This document shows positions 62,778 to 64,000 of a stretch of 64,000 nt of DNA, one piece after another. Source of the DNA: Cutibacterium equinum (GTDB lineage Bacteria; Actinomycetota; Actinomycetes; Propionibacteriales; Propionibacteriaceae); the NCBI RefSeq assembly GCF_028021195.1, contig NZ_CP115668.1, forward strand, positions 992,001 to 1,056,000, written 5' to 3'. The notes below the pieces were generated by a model that did not search any database, was not told the origin of the DNA, and saw only the letters and a program-made list of their open reading frames with translations. Both the position numbers and the translations under genes were made by a program. Positions within the stretch are counted from its first letter, which is position 1. Every line of letters starts with the position of its first letter.

Positions 62778-62852
62778 TGGTGGGCGATGCCAGGTTTGAA
62801 CTGGCGACCTCTTCCGTGTCAGGGAAGCGCGCTACCACTGCGCCAACCGCCC
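62778..62852 (-). tRNA. tRNA-Val (GAC), CCA encoded
   Basis: The minus strand folds as a full cloverleaf: acceptor GGGCGGT / ATCGCCC, D arm with GTGGTAGCGC, anticodon stem CTTCC / GGAAG with loop CTGACAC (anticodon GAC), and T arm with GTTCAAAC. CCA is encoded at 62778-62780. It is the last tRNA of a three-gene operon. Confidence 0.95.
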
Positions 62853-62853
62853 G

Positions 62854-62924
62854 AGGTGGAGACGGGATTTGAACCCGTGTACACGGATTTGCAGTCCGTT
62901 GCCTCGCCTCTCGGCCACTCCACC
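62854..62924 (-). tRNA. tRNA-Cys (GCA)
   Basis: Minus-strand cloverleaf: acceptor GGTGGAG / CTCCACC, anticodon stem ACGGA / TCCGT with loop CTGCAAA (anticodon GCA), T loop GTTCAAAT, discriminator U. CCA not encoded. It lies between tRNA-Gly and tRNA-Val. Confidence 0.95.
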
Positions 62925-62952
62925 ACGTGGATAGGTCCGAAAGACCTCTCCG

Positions 62953-63025
62953 AGCGGACGACGGGACTCGAACCCGCGACCCTCACCTTGGCAAGGTGAT
63001 GCTCTACCAACTGAGCCACGTCCGC
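62953..63025 (-). tRNA. tRNA-Gly (GCC)
   Basis: Minus-strand cloverleaf: acceptor GCGGACG / CGTCCGC, D arm with GTTGGTAGAGC, anticodon stem TCACC / GGTGA with loop TTGCCAA (anticodon GCC), T loop GTTCGAGT, discriminator U. CCA not encoded. First gene of the operon. Confidence 0.95.
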
Positions 63026-63089
63026 ACGACTTCCGGCGGTCCTCCGAGGGGCCTTGCCCCTTGTCGTTCCTGCCGGGCGACGAGAAAGA

Positions 63090-63119
63090 ACTGTAGAGGA
63101 TGATTCGCGGGCAATGCAA
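63090..63119 (-). promoter_or_regulatory. Promoter of the Gly-Cys-Val tRNA operon
   Basis: On the minus strand, -35 TTGCAT (63114-63119) and -10 TACAGT (63090-63095) are separated by 18 bp and stand about 65 bp before tRNA-Gly, a good sigma-70 type promoter. Confidence 0.65.
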
Positions 63120-63470
63120 ATCGAGGTGCGAAACCCGCAGCAGATTCGGGCATTTCACCTAGTCAGAGCAAATTGCATGGTTATGGTCCGAGGGTGTGTC
63201 GCGATTCGCAGGTGCCTGTTACCCACCGACTTCCGGCTCAGACACACGTCGAGTCGACTCACGTCACGGGCGATGCGGGGTCGCAGGGGGTGACTGGGTG
63301 GCAGGTGCCCCGAGGGTCCGGTGGTAATGAGGTTGCTGATCGAGTTCGTTGCCACCGTGCGTTGCACGATCGGGTACCAGAACCGCGATCACCACACGGG
63401 GTGTGCGGCGCGCCCCCGTGATGCCTGGGTGATCGGTGTCGGGGTTGTCGGCTGATGTCGGCCAGCCGAC

Positions 63471-63500
63471 TTGGACAAGCACTCTGCCTTCTGGCATAGT
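63471..63500 (+). promoter_or_regulatory. Promoter of tRNA-Val(CAC)
   Basis: -35 TTGGAC (63471-63476), 18-bp spacer, -10 CATAGT (63495-63500), placing the +1 a few bases before the tRNA at 63512. Confidence 0.55.
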
Positions 63501-63511
63501 TTCTCCAGCGC

Positions 63512-63586
63512 GGGCGGTTGGCGCAGCGGTAGCGCACTTCGTTCACACCGAAGGGGTCGCGGGTTCGAACCCCGCATCGCCCACCA
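63512..63586 (+). tRNA. tRNA-Val (CAC), CCA encoded
   Basis: Cloverleaf: acceptor GGGCGGT / ATCGCCC, D arm GCGGTAGCGC, anticodon stem CTTCG / CGAAG with loop TTCACAC (anticodon CAC), T loop GTTCGAAC, discriminator A and CCA at 63584-63586. Nearly the same acceptor and D arm as the tRNA-Val(GAC) 660 bp away, so they are probably related by duplication. Confidence 0.95.
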
Positions 63587-63592
63587 TCACAC

Positions 63593-63620
63593 ATGGCTGT
63601 ACGGGAGACCGTGCAGCCAT
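63593..63620 (+). terminator. Hairpin after tRNA-Val(CAC)
   Basis: ATGGCTGTACGG (63593-63604) pairs with CCGTGCAGCCAT (63609-63620), 12 bp including one T-G wobble, with a GAGA loop. It starts seven bases after the CCA end. No T run. The 63621-63757 leader of the next gene has no other feature except CAGGAGG at 63744-63750. Confidence 0.65.
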
Positions 63621-63757
63621 TGACGTCTGGTGCACATGCCCATGTGATCACGCATCTGGGCCGCCTCACAGGTTGATTCGCAATATTCTGACGATGTTCG
63701 TGTCAGCGATATCGGTGTCACGGATTGGCACTGGGGGATCAATCAGGAGGCGCACTC

Positions 63758-64000
63758 ATGCCCATGACCGTCAAGGCTCTTCAGAAGGAAGGCCCGGACA
63801 AGCCGTTCAAGGTCGTCGAGATCGAGAGGCGAGATCCGCGTCCCGATGACGTCGTCATCGACATCAAGGCCGCAGGAATTTGTCACTCCGACATCCACAC
63901 CATCCGCAACGAGTGGGGACAGGCTCATTTTCCGCTCGCCGTCGGTCACGAGATCGCCGGTGTCGTCGAAGCCGTGGGTTCTGACGTGACGAAGTTCGCG
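63758..64000 (+). CDS. Zinc-dependent alcohol dehydrogenase (partial, cut by window end)
   Basis: The first 81 residues of a medium-chain dehydrogenase. 'GICHSDIHTIRNEWG' holds the first catalytic-zinc Cys and 'FPLAVGHEIAGVVEAVGSDV' the His-Glu pair of the GHE motif; both fit the cinnamyl-alcohol dehydrogenase/YahK group of NAD(P)-dependent aldehyde reductases. CAGGAGG lies seven bases before ATG 63758. The reading frame is open to the last base of the window. Confidence 0.9.
   Translation, partial: MPMTVKALQKEGPDKPFKVVEIERRDPRPDDVVIDIKAAGICHSDIHTIRNEWGQAHFPLAVGHEIAGVVEAVGSDVTKFA

Larger units (their letters stand above)
63027..63511. other. Gene-free gap between the tRNA operon and tRNA-Val(CAC)
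   Basis: About 485 bp. It holds the operon promoter (63090-63119), the palindrome GAGTCGACTC near 63253, a hairpin GTCGGCTG (63447-63454) / CAGCCGAC (63463-63470) and short words shared with the 47.8-48.1 kb repeats (GATCACCACAC; GTCGGCCAGCC). I see no protein gene. It may be an old integration site beside tRNAs. Confidence 0.5.

Noticed and set aside
63027-63511. Prophage or integrative element at the tRNA genes
   Set aside because: No integrase, no att-like repeat of a tRNA 3' end, and the gap is under 0.5 kb.

Overview
This 64 kb window is high-GC chromosomal DNA of an actinobacterium, most likely a Cutibacterium-like member of the Propionibacteriaceae. Three things point there: the actinobacterial marker genes (SepH, DUF4193, DUF4235, DUF3093, DUF3710, DUF3000, DUF5998, DUF7455), a B12-dependent class II ribonucleotide reductase as the RNR next to nrdR, and a GH112 galactosyl-N-acetylhexosamine phosphorylase of the kind first characterised from Propionibacterium acnes. 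The species call is inference; no 16S gene is present. Gene order strongly resembles (from memory) the conserved actinobacterial block that in Mycobacterium tuberculosis runs from msrB/RNase D/dxs through trkA, dut, sigA, sigB, nrdR and lexA to hflX, dapF, miaA and miaB.

Layout. 1-10 kb: aldose epimerase, a YfcC-type transporter with a structured leader, then tRNA modification (miaB, miaA), lysine/peptidoglycan precursor synthesis (dapF), HflX and a DinG-type helicase. 10-15 kb: lexA, divergent from a small membrane protein, followed by nrdR and nrdJ behind tandem NrdR boxes. 15-24 kb: YbjN-like chaperone, universal stress protein, HrpA, GH112 phosphorylase, TesB. 24-28 kb: divergent sigB/sigA. 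28-33 kb: accessory metabolism (GH2 beta-mannosidase with a TetR regulator, a membrane-anchored esterase, a GNAT). 33-39 kb: DUF7455, parE, then parC with a beta-carbonic anhydrase, convergent to parE. 39-46 kb: compact housekeeping clusters (App1 phosphatase; DUF5998/phosphodiesterase/thymidine kinase; sepH; DUF4193; DUF4235; DUF3093-dut; DUF3710-OB-fold).

46.4-48.1 kb is the one clearly accessory patch. It holds an AbiEi-like/DUF559 nuclease-like gene, two perfect DnaA-box-like sequences and a mosaic of perfect direct repeats, at a place where related genomes carry a DUF3159 membrane protein. 48-53 kb: paired TrkA proteins, an APC transporter, and a TRAM/TrmA-like RNA methyltransferase with a small Cys-rich partner. 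53-62.5 kb: aconitase behind a perfect 22-bp palindrome, dxs, RNase D/DUF3000, msrB, PPK2, a divergent CbiX-like protein. 62.7-63.6 kb: a three-tRNA operon (Gly, Cys, Val) on the minus strand with promoter and terminator, and a plus-strand tRNA-Val(CAC). The window ends inside a zinc alcohol dehydrogenase.

The most unusual point is that the LexA protein keeps the Ala-Gly cleavage site but has Gly and Arg where the self-cleavage Ser and Lys should be. Other points worth checking are the acn operator, the tandem NrdR boxes, the shortened SepH, the Lys/Ser/Thr-rich tail of SigA and the repeat patch at 47.7-48.1 kb. I did not find a CRISPR array, prophage, transposase or complete defence operon.
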